Of a stretch of 26,660 nt of DNA, positions 8,184 through 14,893 are shown piece after piece. The notes beneath the pieces were generated by a model. It was not told the origin of the DNA. It saw nothing but the letters and a program-made list of their open reading frames with translations, and ran no database searches. Numbering within the stretch: the first letter of the stretch is position 1; every line of letters starts with the position of its first letter. Source of the stretch: JAJTHJ01 sp046316025 (GTDB taxonomy: Bacteria > Pseudomonadota > Gammaproteobacteria > Burkholderiales > Burkholderiaceae_F); contig JBKCXU010000121.1 in the NCBI GenBank assembly GCA_046316025.1, positions 1 to 26,660 of the forward strand, written 5' to 3'. Made by a program: the position numbers and the translations under genes.

Positions 8184-8220
8184 GGAACCAAAATGGAACC
8201 ATCGCATCCATTTTGGAGCC
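8184..8220 (+). promoter_or_regulatory. Palindromic operator overlapping the antitoxin ribosome site
   Basis: CCAAAATGG (8188-8196) and CCATTTTGG (8208-8216) are a perfect 9-bp inverted repeat with an 11-base spacer, extended by GG (8184-8185) and CC (8219-8220). The hexamer GGAACC is also repeated at 8184 and 8195. The right arm contains the GGAG ribosome site of the antitoxin. Ribbon-helix-helix antitoxins autoregulate through such sites. As RNA it could also form a hairpin hiding the ribosome site. The A/T-rich arms stand out from the GC-rich surroundings. Confidence 0.65.
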
Positions 8221-8224
8221 AAAA

Positions 8225-8500
8225 ATGACGGTAAGCCTCTCCGTCAAAAACGTGCCCGCCGAGCTTGCGGAGCGCCTGCGCGCCCGTGCCGAGCGAAACC
8301 GGCGGTCGCTGCAACGGGAGTTGCTTGCGATTCTCGAGGCCGCTGCCGACGAGCGCGCCGCGGCCACCGGCGGCGCGGTCGTGCTGCCGCCGAAGGACAA
8401 GATTTCGATCGAAGAGCTGGCGGCGCGGGCGCGCGCGCGCTTCCCCAAGGGCACCGAAAGCTCGATCGCGTACATCCGCGAGATGCGCGATAGACGGTAG
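8225..8500 (+). CDS. FitA/VapB-type ribbon-helix-helix antitoxin
   Basis: A 91-residue protein. MTVSLSVKNVPAELAERLRA is a FitA/Arc-like ribbon-helix-helix domain: beta strand at 2-8, helices to about residue 40 including RRSLQRELLAILEAA. The acidic and basic C-terminal part (about 45-91) would cover the toxin active site. The start at 8225 is preferred over a TTG at 8165 or ATG at 8171, because the RHH strand begins at once and GGAG lies nine bases upstream; the longer versions would translate through the palindromic operator. It is followed by the PIN toxin after ten bases. Antitoxin role is inferred from domain and pairing. Confidence 0.85.
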   Translation: MTVSLSVKNVPAELAERLRARAERNRRSLQRELLAILEAAADERAAATGGAVVLPPKDKISIEELAARARARFPKGTESSIAYIREMRDRR

Positions 8501-8510
8501 CCGCCCGCCG

Positions 8511-9005
8511 ATGGCCACCCGCCGCCCAACGCCCCCCGAAGCGCCAACGCTGTACGTGGCCGAGCCGCCGGCCGCCTACGGCCGGCGGCCGCGTCTGGTG
8601 GTCGATGCCTCGGTGCTGGCCGCCGCGCTCTTCGGCGAAGAGCGGCACGCGATCGCCGTGACGATGCTGCTGATCCGGTCGCTCGCGGCACCGCAACTGG
8701 TGGACTACGAAATCGGCAACGTCGCCCTCAAGAAGCGCCGCGCCGGGCAGATCGACGAGGCCGACGTCGCGGGCGCGCTGGCGGACTTCCTCGCCCTCGA
8801 CCTGACCCGCTTTCCGGTCGACGTCGCCGCCACACTGGTGCTGGCCGAGCGCTACAAACTCTCCGCCTACGACGCCGCCTACCTGTGGCTGGCCGAGACG
8901 CTCGCCACCCCGCTTGCCACCTTCGACGACAAGCTGGCGGCGGTGGCACGCAAGCATCTCCCCGGCGGCGCAAGCCCGCCAAGCTTCGATTCCAACTTTC
9001 GATGA
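8511..9005 (+). CDS. PIN-domain ribonuclease toxin (VapC/FitB type)
   Basis: A 164-residue predicted Mg-dependent RNase toxin. The PIN acidic residues are all present: Asp32 in VVDASVLA, Glu67 in DYEIGN, Asp121 in SAYDAAYLWLAE and Asp139/Asp140 in TFDDKLAA, so it looks catalytically intact. An N-terminal extension of about 28 residues (PPEAPTLYVAEPPAAYGRRP) precedes the domain and makes it longer than typical VapC; a similar YVAEPPAAY opening occurs, as I recall, in other proteobacterial PIN proteins. The stop TGA at 9003-9005 overlaps the metF ATG at 9002, so metF translation is probably coupled to the toxin. It is the partner of the antitoxin just upstream. RNA target unknown. Confidence 0.88.
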   Translation: MATRRPTPPEAPTLYVAEPPAAYGRRPRLVVDASVLAAALFGEERHAIAVTMLLIRSLAAPQLVDYEIGNVALKKRRAGQIDEADVAGALADFLALDLTRFPVDVAATLVLAERYKLSAYDAAYLWLAETLATPLATFDDKLAAVARKHLPGGASPPSFDSNFR

Positions 9006-9853
9006 CTACAAGTCCGACCTTCAGCTTCGAATTCTTCCCCCCGCGCACGCCCGACGGCGCGGCCAGGCTGCGCGCGGTGCGCGACGAACTCGCCGCGGTG
9101 GGGCCCGATTACTTCTCGGTCACCTTCGGCGCCGGTGGCTCCACGCGCGAGGGCACGCGCGCCACGGTGATGGACATCCGCGCCGCCGGGTTGACCGCAG
9201 CGCCGCACATCGCCTGCATCGGCAGCACGCGGGCGGACATCGCCGCGCTGCTGGACGACTACCGCGCCGCCGGCATCCGCCGGCTGGTGGCCTTGCGCGG
9301 CGACATGCCCTCGGGCAGCGGGCCGGTGCGCGGCGAACTGCACTACGCCAACGAACTGATCGAGTTCATCCGCACCCACAGCGGCGACTGGTTTCACGTC
9401 GAAGTCGCCTGCTACCCGGAAATGCACCCGCAGGCGCGCTCGCCGCGCGACGATCTGGAAAACTTCATCCGCAAGGTGCGCGCCGGCGCGAACGCGGCGA
9501 TCACCCAGTACTTCTACAACTCGGACGCGTACTTCCGCTTCGTCGAGGACGCGCAGGCCGCCGGCTGCACGGTGCCGATCGTGGCGGGCATCATGCCGAT
9601 CACCAACTACGCGCAACTGGCACGCTTCTCCGACGCCTGCGGCGCGGAAATCCCGCGCTGGATCCGCAAGCGGCTCGAAGCCTACGGCGACGACCGCGCG
9701 TCCATCCGCGCCTTTGGCCTGGATGTCGTGACCGACCTGTGCGAGCAATTGCTGGCGGGCGGCGCGCCGGGGCTGCACTTCTACACGATGAACCAGTCCG
9801 AGGCGTCGCTCGCGCTGTGGCAGCGGCTGGGGCTGTCGGCGCGGCGCGGTTAG
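9002..9853 (+). CDS. metF: 5,10-methylenetetrahydrofolate reductase
   Basis: A 283-residue flavoprotein that reduces 5,10-methylene-THF to 5-methyl-THF, the methyl donor for remaking methionine from homocysteine. The family opening FSFEFFPPRT has the catalytic-region Glu10. Further blocks are FSVTFGAGGSTREGT near 38-52, ALRGDMP near 99-105, CYPEMHP, ITQYFYN and GLHFYTMN near the end. Length is normal (about 275-300). The ATG at 9002 was chosen because it gives MTTSPTFSFEFF; the reading frame is open further upstream but lies inside the toxin gene. The ATGA overlap with the toxin replaces an independent ribosome site. It is the last gene of the riboswitch-controlled operon. Confidence 0.97.
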   Translation: MTTSPTFSFEFFPPRTPDGAARLRAVRDELAAVGPDYFSVTFGAGGSTREGTRATVMDIRAAGLTAAPHIACIGSTRADIAALLDDYRAAGIRRLVALRGDMPSGSGPVRGELHYANELIEFIRTHSGDWFHVEVACYPEMHPQARSPRDDLENFIRKVRAGANAAITQYFYNSDAYFRFVEDAQAAGCTVPIVAGIMPITNYAQLARFSDACGAEIPRWIRKRLEAYGDDRASIRAFGLDVVTDLCEQLLAGGAPGLHFYTMNQSEASLALWQRLGLSARRG

Positions 9854-9876
9854 GTGCAGGCCGCGCCAATGGGAGG

Positions 9877-9951
9877 ACGTCGTTCCCGCGCAAGCGGGAA
9901 CCCAGCCGGCCTTGCAATGAAGCTGGATTCCCGCTTGCACGGGAATGACGC
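9877..9951 (+). repeat. Bipartite palindromic repeat, family B, copy 1
   Basis: The left arm CGTCGTTCCCGCGCAAGCGG continues GAACCCAGC; the right arm, reverse complemented, is GCGTCATTCCCGTGCAAGCG followed by GGAATCCAGC. Each arm is itself a small hairpin (TTCCCGC..GCGGGAA). The type resembles the ATTCCC..GGGAAT repeats common in beta- and gammaproteobacteria (Neisseria dRS3-like). A second copy is at 24460-24530. Confidence 0.75.
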
Positions 9952-9992
9952 TGCGCTGCTTTCGGGTTGAACCGAACCCCGAGAGATCGCCG

Positions 9993-11423
9993 ATGAGCGA
10001 GAGGTCCGCCCCACCCGACGCCGCCGCGCTGCTGCAAGCGGCGGTGGCCGCGCACAAGGAGGGCCAGCTCGACGAGGCGATCGCGCTCTATCGCCAGACG
10101 CTCGACCGCGCACCGGCGCTGGCGCGTGCGCACAGCAACCTCGGCGCCGCGCTGCTCGCCAAGGAACTCACGAGCCGCGCGCTCGCCCACCTGAAGCACG
10201 CGGTGCGCATCGCCCCGGCGGACCCGGTCGCGCAACTGAACCTCGGCGTCGGCCTTAACGCGCTGAACCGCCATGCCGAGGCCGAGCGCCTGTTTCGCCG
10301 CCTGCTGGCGCAGCCGCGCAGCGCGGGCGACAACGAACTCGTCGGCCAGACCTGTATCGGCCTCGGGCTGGCGCTGCGCGGGCAGGGGCGCTTCGACGAC
10401 TCGCTGGCGATCTGGCGGCGGGCGGTGGCCCTGATGCCCAAGGACGCGCTGGCGCACGTCAACCTGTCGATGGCGCTGCTCACTGAAGGGCAGTTTGCCG
10501 ACGGGTGGGCCGAGTTTCGCTGGCGCATGCGCTTGACCGATGAGATGCACCGCATCGGCCCGCGGCAGATGAACCGCCCGCGCTGGGACGGCAAGCCTTT
10601 CCCCGGCAAAACGCTGCTGGTGCACGGCGAGCAGGGCTATGGCGACAACATCCAGTTCGTGCGCCTGTGCGCGCGCGCCAAGGCGCTCGGCGGCACGGTG
10701 CTCTTTGCCTGCCGGCGCGAACTCGACCGGCTGCTCGCCTCCTGCGCCGGGATCGACCGTGTGCTGGTGCCACCGGCCGACGACCCCGACCAGAAGCTCG
10801 ACCTCACCGATCTGCCGCACGACCTGCAACTGCCGTTGATGGATCTGCCGCACGCGCTGGGGCTGCGGCTCGACGATCTGCCCGGCACCCTGCCCTATCT
10901 GGCGCCGGATGCGGCGGCCCGCGCGCGCTGGGCGGCGCGCGACTGGCCGGCGGGACTGAAGGTCGGGCTGGTCTGGGCCGGCAGTGCCACGCATGCCAAC
11001 GACCACAACCGCTCGATCGACTTTGCGTTGTTCTCGCGCATCCTCAAAGCGCCCGGCGTGACGTACTACAGCCTGCAAAAGGAGCGCGGCGAGGCGGCCG
11101 CCGGCAGCGGCATCGTCGACCTCGGGCCGCAGCTCGAAGACTTCGCCGACACCGCCGCGGCACTCGAATGCCTCGACCTGCTGATCGCGGTGGACACTTC
11201 GGTCGTGCACCTGGCCGGCGCGATGAACCGGCCGGTGTGGACATTGGTCCCGGCGGTGGCCGACTGGCGCTGGATGCGCAACAGCGATCGCTCGCCGTGG
11301 TACCCGTCGATGCGGCTGTACCGCCAGCCGCGCCCCGGCGCCTGGGTCGAAGTCGTCGACCGCGTCGCCGCCGATCTGCGCGCGCTGACCGGCAACGTCT
11401 TCAGGCCGCCGCCGCTGCGGTAA
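9993..11423 (+). CDS. TPR protein fused to a glycosyltransferase-9-like domain
   Basis: A 476-residue cytoplasmic protein. Residues about 5-185 are tetratricopeptide repeats: DEAIALYRQTLDRAPALARA, then SNLGAALLAKE, then LNLGVGLNAL, then VNLSMALLTEG. The second half resembles heptosyltransferase-like (GT9) domains often found after TPRs: GKTLLVHGEQGYGDNIQFVR near 208-227, LKVGLVWAGSATHANDHNRS near 325-345, and LLIAVDTSVVHLAGAMNRPV near 400-419, the typical nucleotide-sugar pocket. Such proteins may modify envelope glycans or proteins; substrate unknown. The ATG at 9993 follows a GAGAG purine run; an earlier in-frame ATG at 9945 lies inside a repeat. The 3' end overlaps the convergent DUF2917 gene by 23 bases. 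Confidence 0.85.
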   Translation: MSERSAPPDAAALLQAAVAAHKEGQLDEAIALYRQTLDRAPALARAHSNLGAALLAKELTSRALAHLKHAVRIAPADPVAQLNLGVGLNALNRHAEAERLFRRLLAQPRSAGDNELVGQTCIGLGLALRGQGRFDDSLAIWRRAVALMPKDALAHVNLSMALLTEGQFADGWAEFRWRMRLTDEMHRIGPRQMNRPRWDGKPFPGKTLLVHGEQGYGDNIQFVRLCARAKALGGTVLFACRRELDRLLASCAGIDRVLVPPADDPDQKLDLTDLPHDLQLPLMDLPHALGLRLDDLPGTLPYLAPDAAARARWAARDWPAGLKVGLVWAGSATHANDHNRSIDFALFSRILKAPGVTYYSLQKERGEAAAGSGIVDLGPQLEDFADTAAALECLDLLIAVDTSVVHLAGAMNRPVWTLVPAVADWRWMRNSDRSPWYPSMRLYRQPRPGAWVEVVDRVAADLRALTGNVFRPPPLR

Positions 11424-11721
11424 ACCCCAGCGCACCGCGCAGCGCCCGCCAGCCGCGGCGCAGCCACGCCGGGGCCAGCGGTTGTGGCGCCGCAAGCAGT
11501 TCCAGCCGCGTCGGCGCCAAAGCCTCGATCACCGTCGCGCCGTCTTGGCCGACGCGGGCCGCGTCGCCGCCGAGCAGAAAGCGGTCGCGCGGCTCGCCTT
11601 CCTCGGTGAGCCAGACACCGCCGTAGAGCACGCGCACGCGCGCCCCGCGCCTGTGCCTGAGCACCAGCAGTTGGTCGTACCCCAGATCGATCGTCTGCGA
11701 CAGCATCGACATGTCGTTCAT
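11401..11721 (-). CDS. DUF2917 family protein
   Basis: A 106-residue protein. The core ARVRVLYGGVWLTEEGEPRD followed by RFLLGG near residues 27-52 is the DUF2917 signature, a short beta-rich (probably cupin-like) domain of unknown function found in Burkholderiales. An alanine-rich tail ends the protein. The start at 11721 is preferred over an in-frame ATG at 11736, because AAGGAG sits six bases before it. It is divergent from a LysR gene 100 bases away, a pairing typical of this family and suggesting LysR control. Its last 23 bases overlap the end of the convergent TPR/glycosyltransferase gene. Confidence 0.82.
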   Translation of the reverse strand: MNDMSMLSQTIDLGYDQLLVLRHRRGARVRVLYGGVWLTEEGEPRDRFLLGGDAARVGQDGATVIEALAPTRLELLAAPQPLAPAWLRRGWRALRGALGFTAAAAA

Positions 11722-11788
11722 CTCGGTCTCCTTCATGCGCCGGGCGCATGCAAGCAATGGCGATGGCGGCATTAGAGGCCTCGCGTTA

Positions 11789-11811
11789 TCGTTCGGCAAA
11801 CGAATTGTTCG
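11789..11811 (+). promoter_or_regulatory. Candidate LysR operator between DUF2917 and lysR
   Basis: TCGTTCGGCAAACGA (11789-11803) is a near-perfect palindrome with the T-...-A ends of LysR boxes, overlapped by a second palindrome CGAATTGTTCG (11801-11811). It is 19 bases upstream of the lysR ATG, where a divergent regulator would bind. Binding is inferred only from position and symmetry. Confidence 0.45.
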
Positions 11812-11821
11812 CAGACTACGC

Positions 11822-12787
11822 ATGCGCAAAACGCATCCCAAAGGCGCGACCCCGGCCGCGGCGCGGCGCCGGCCGGTCGGGCTGGCACCGCTGCGCGGCT
11901 GTGCCGCCGCTGCGCGCCAGCTGTCGTTCACGCTGGCCGCGGGCGAGCTGCACCTGACGCAGTCGTCGATCAGCCGGCAGATCGCCGCGCTGGAGCGGCA
12001 GGTCGGCAAGCCGCTCTTCGTCCGCGGCACGCGCACCTTGCGGCTGACCGAGGACGGCGCGCGCCTTTACGCCGCCACCCGCACGGGGCTGGCCGCGGTG
12101 GATCGCGCGGTCGACGAGATCCGCGGCGTGGATGCCGTGCCGCGCGTGACGGTGGCCACCTATGCGTCGTTCGCCTCGCTTTGGCTGGTGCCGCGGCTGG
12201 CCGCGTTCCAGCGCGAGCACCCGGAGATCGAAATCCGCATCGACGCCGGCGACCGTTTTGTCGATCTGGGCACCGCCGGCGCGGACCTGGCGCTGCGCTG
12301 GTGCCGACCCGAGGCCGCCCCGCGCGACGGCCTGCGCCTGCATCTGGAGGAGATGACGCCCGCGCTGGCACCGGCGCTGCTGGAGCGCAACGGGGTGGCG
12401 CTGGAGCAGCCGGCCGATCTGCTGCGCCTGCCGCTGCTCGAACTCGACGACGGCTTGCCCACCGCCGACGTGAGCCGCTGGCAGCGCTGGTTCGACTTCG
12501 CCGGCGTGGCCGCGGCGGCGCCGGCCGGGCGGCTGTACTTCACCTACATCGACCAGTCGGTGCAGGCCGCCGTGCGCGGGCAGGGCGTCGTGCTGGCGCG
12601 TTCGCCCTTCCTCGACGACCTGCTCGCCAGCGGCACGCTGGTCGCGCCGTTTGCGCGGCTGCGCATGCCGACCGGGGCGGCCTACTACCTCGTCGAAAAC
12701 CCGGCGCGGCGCGAGCGGCCGGCGGTCATGGCGTTCCGCGACTGGGTGCTGGCGGAGTTCCGTCGCGGGCCGCAGCGGTTGACCTGA
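11822..12787 (+). CDS. LysR-family transcriptional regulator (GcvA-like)
   Basis: A 321-residue DNA-binding regulator. A winged helix-turn-helix lies at about residues 18-80, with AARQLSFTLAAGELHLTQSS followed by ISRQIAALERQVGKPLF, the standard LysR recognition helix. The periplasmic-binding-like effector domain follows from about 105 (VTVATYASFASLWLVPRL, the GcvA-type motif) to the end. An Arg/Ala-rich leader of about 18 residues precedes the HTH, so the true start could be later; ATG 11822 is the closest upstream start. It is divergent from DUF2917, and a palindromic site lies between them, which suggests autoregulation and control of that gene. The effector is unknown. It converges on the next gene with 6 bases between. 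Confidence 0.92.
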   Translation: MRKTHPKGATPAAARRRPVGLAPLRGCAAAARQLSFTLAAGELHLTQSSISRQIAALERQVGKPLFVRGTRTLRLTEDGARLYAATRTGLAAVDRAVDEIRGVDAVPRVTVATYASFASLWLVPRLAAFQREHPEIEIRIDAGDRFVDLGTAGADLALRWCRPEAAPRDGLRLHLEEMTPALAPALLERNGVALEQPADLLRLPLLELDDGLPTADVSRWQRWFDFAGVAAAAPAGRLYFTYIDQSVQAAVRGQGVVLARSPFLDDLLASGTLVAPFARLRMPTGAAYYLVENPARRERPAVMAFRDWVLAEFRRGPQRLT

Positions 12788-12793
12788 GCCGGG

Positions 12794-13936
12794 CTACGGC
12801 GCGCTGTCGATCTTCTTGGCCAGCGCGACGAAGGCCGGGTCTCGCCCCGGCCGGCCTTCGAGGCGTGCCCACTGCGCCCGCGCGCGCGGCGCATCGCCGG
12901 CGCGCCAGTAGGCAAGCGCCAGATAGCGGTGCACCTCGTCGAAGCCGGTGGTGAGCGCCTGCGCGCGCTCCAGCGCGGCAATCGCCGCCGGCCAGTCCTG
13001 TTGGCGGATACGCTCCGCACCAACGCCCAGCCAGTAGTACGGATCGCGATCGCGCCGCGCCTGCTGCAGTTGCGCGATCTGCGTCGCCTCGTCGGTTCGC
13101 CCCTGCGCCAGCAACAAGCGGTGCAGCGACCACAGCGCAAGATCGGCCTCGTCGGACAGCGCTACGGCCTGCCGCAGCAGCCGCTCGGCATCGTCGGCGT
13201 AGCCGCGCCGCAGATACAACTGCGCCAGATTGCCGTAGGCGGCCGTAAAGCTGCGGTCGGTCAGCAGCGCGGCCTTGTAGTACGCATAGGCGGCGGCCTG
13301 CTCGCCGCGCGCGTAATGCTCGGCGCCGCGGTTGTTGTAGTAGCGGGCCAGAACGCCGTCGTCGGTGAGCGGCGTGCCGACGCGGAACGAGCCCACCGCG
13401 GGCTCAAAGTCGATCACCAGCGATTCAATGCGGGACCACGAGCGGCTGGCGGGCGCCGCCGCGGCCTGCGGGATCAGCACGTTGACGTGGCGGTTCAGAT
13501 AGTCGATCTCGCCGCGGCGGTCGATCTGCATCGGCACCCGCACGTCCTGCATCGTCGCCGGCAGGCCGAGTTCGCGCGCCATCGCATAGGCCAGCACGGT
13601 CAGCGACAAGCAATCGCCGCGCTTGTCCTGCCAGGTCTGCGCCGCCAGCGTCGACTGGCCGGTGCGATAGAAAAAGCCCTCGCCGCCGGCGCTGAACAGC
13701 AGACGCGTCAGCCGCTGCTGCCGCTCGTCGGGGCTGGGTGTGGTCGCACGGATGGCGCGCAACTGCGCGGCGAGATCCGGCGGCAGGCGGAACAACTCTT
13801 CCTTGCCGACCGCGACCCGCGCGGGGTCGTAGGCAAACTCGGCATCGCGCCACGGTGGCGGCGCGGACGGCGGCACACCGGCGCAACCGGCCAGCACCAG
13901 CAGCGCAGTCGCGATCGGAACCCAACGGCGCTTCAT
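12794..13936 (-). CDS. Lipoprotein with transglutaminase-like and TPR domains
   Basis: A 380-residue predicted lipoprotein. The signal MKRRWVPIATALLVLAGC has its lipobox cysteine at residue 18. A transglutaminase-like fold follows at about 75-180: the Cys of DKRGDCLSLTVLAYAMAREL and His of LNRHVNVLI, with a downstream DFEP, look like a catalytic triad. From about 205 to 370 there are TPR units (ARYYNNRGAEHYARGEQAAA, then AYGNLAQLYLRRGYADDAER, then VHRYLALAYWRAGDAPRARA). It is probably a periplasmic protease- or amidase-like protein with a scaffold; substrate unknown. The start at 13936 was chosen for the signal peptide. A MITE-like element begins about 14 bases upstream and may have displaced its native promoter. 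Confidence 0.85.
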   Translation of the reverse strand: MKRRWVPIATALLVLAGCAGVPPSAPPPWRDAEFAYDPARVAVGKEELFRLPPDLAAQLRAIRATTPSPDERQQRLTRLLFSAGGEGFFYRTGQSTLAAQTWQDKRGDCLSLTVLAYAMARELGLPATMQDVRVPMQIDRRGEIDYLNRHVNVLIPQAAAAPASRSWSRIESLVIDFEPAVGSFRVGTPLTDDGVLARYYNNRGAEHYARGEQAAAYAYYKAALLTDRSFTAAYGNLAQLYLRRGYADDAERLLRQAVALSDEADLALWSLHRLLLAQGRTDEATQIAQLQQARRDRDPYYWLGVGAERIRQQDWPAAIAALERAQALTTGFDEVHRYLALAYWRAGDAPRARAQWARLEGRPGRDPAFVALAKKIDSAP

Positions 13937-13947
13937 GGCGGCCAAGG

Positions 13948-14136
13948 CTAGTGTCCCGACCCATAAATTTCGAGACAAAAATGGCGAGAATCGCCGCCAT
14001 ACTTTGTCGCCGTGCTCGCCGGGTTCCCAACCCGGCTGCGCGCGGCTTCGCGTCTGGCGCCGATTTCGCCATTTTTGTGTTCGATCCAGTCGAGCATGGG
14101 TTGCAACGCCTCGAAACTTATGGGTCGGGACACTAG
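13948..14136. mobile_element. MITE-like element with 25-bp terminal inverted repeats
   Basis: The left end AGTGTCCCGACCCATAAATT (13950 on) and the reverse complement of the right end AGTGTCCCGACCCATAAGTT match at 24 of the first 25 bases. CTAG flanks both ends (13948-13951 and 14133-14136), either as a 4-bp target duplication or part of the repeat. Inside, further inverted homology (ACAAAAATGGCGA on each arm) and a central hairpin (CCGGGTTCCCAACCCGG, about 14017-14033) make it largely foldback. About 185 bp without a transposase; it would need a partner IS elsewhere. It fills the gap between the dehalogenase and lipoprotein genes. Confidence 0.8.
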
Positions 14137-14179
14137 GCCGACCGCGCGCGCATCGCAAGCCGGGCGTGACGAACGCCGC

Positions 14180-14890
14180 TCAAGCGCAACCGAGCCGGTC
14201 GGCGAGTTCGAGCAGGCTGCCGGCGACGACATCCACCGGCACCGATGGCGCCGGCTCGCCGGTGGCCGGCCCGTACTCGTCGGGCCGCGCCACGAAGGCG
14301 GTGCGCAATCCGGCCGCTGCCGCGGCGGCGAGGTCGGACGAGTGCGCGGCCACCATCATCGCCTCGCCTGGCGCGCAGTCGAACGCGGCGGCCGAGGCCA
14401 GATACACGGCGGGCTTGGGCTTGTAGTCGCGGGCGATCTCGGCGCCGAGGATGGCATCCCAGTGCCAGCCGTTGTGGCGCGCGAGGTTTGCCATCAGCGC
14501 GATGTTGCCGTTCGAGCAGGGCGCGAGCAGGAACTTCGCGCGCAGCCGGCGCAGGCCGGCGGCCACGTCCGGCCAGCCGTTGAGCCGGTGCCACAGCAGG
14601 GTCAGTTGCGCACGCAGCGGCTCGTCCACGCGCTGCGTCAGGCCAAAGTCGCGCAGCACGATCTCCAGATTGCGCCGGTGCAGCGCGTCGAGCTTGCTGA
14701 AGGGGATGCGCCCGGCGCGCACCTCCTCCATCGCCGGCTGGTACTGCGCGCGCCAGCCGTCGGCGAAGGCGAACCCATCGACGGCGATGCCATGCGGCGC
14801 GAGCAGTGCCGGCACGTCGCGCGCGAGGCTCCCACGCCAGTCGGCGAGCGTGCCGAACACGTCGAACAACAGGGCTTTGACTTCGTGCAT
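14180..14890 (-). CDS. Haloacid dehalogenase, type II (HAD superfamily)
   Basis: A 236-residue HAD hydrolase. Motif I is LLFDVFGTLADW with nucleophile Asp10; motif II is the PCSNGN block near 124-129; motif III Lys is in DYKPKPAVY near 155-163; motif IV is VAAHSSDLAAAAAAGLRTAF near 179-198. The ending RPDEYG and the HSSDL motif are typical of L-2-haloacid dehalogenases, which hydrolyse 2-halo acids to hydroxy acids. In practice many such genes have other, unknown substrates. It starts three bases after the cyclo-ligase stop on the same strand, so the two are co-transcribed. Confidence 0.9.
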   Translation of the reverse strand: MHEVKALLFDVFGTLADWRGSLARDVPALLAPHGIAVDGFAFADGWRAQYQPAMEEVRAGRIPFSKLDALHRRNLEIVLRDFGLTQRVDEPLRAQLTLLWHRLNGWPDVAAGLRRLRAKFLLAPCSNGNIALMANLARHNGWHWDAILGAEIARDYKPKPAVYLASAAAFDCAPGEAMMVAAHSSDLAAAAAAGLRTAFVARPDEYGPATGEPAPSVPVDVVAGSLLELADRLGCA

Positions 14891-14893
14891 CGT

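Noticed and set aside
6477..8222. Long minus-strand reading frame opposite ahcY (over 500 codons)
   Set aside because: It is a shadow of the GC-rich ahcY codons: its translation is low-complexity (Arg, His, Asp, Val) without any family motif, and it crosses the intergenic REP element and the next gene.
8165..8224. Earlier start (TTG 8165 or ATG 8171) for the antitoxin
   Set aside because: It would translate through the palindromic operator and add about 20 uncharacteristic residues before the RHH strand; ATG 8225 has a ribosome site.
9880..9951. CRISPR repeat-spacer unit
   Set aside because: Arms are inverted rather than direct, there are only two arms per locus, and no cas genes are present.
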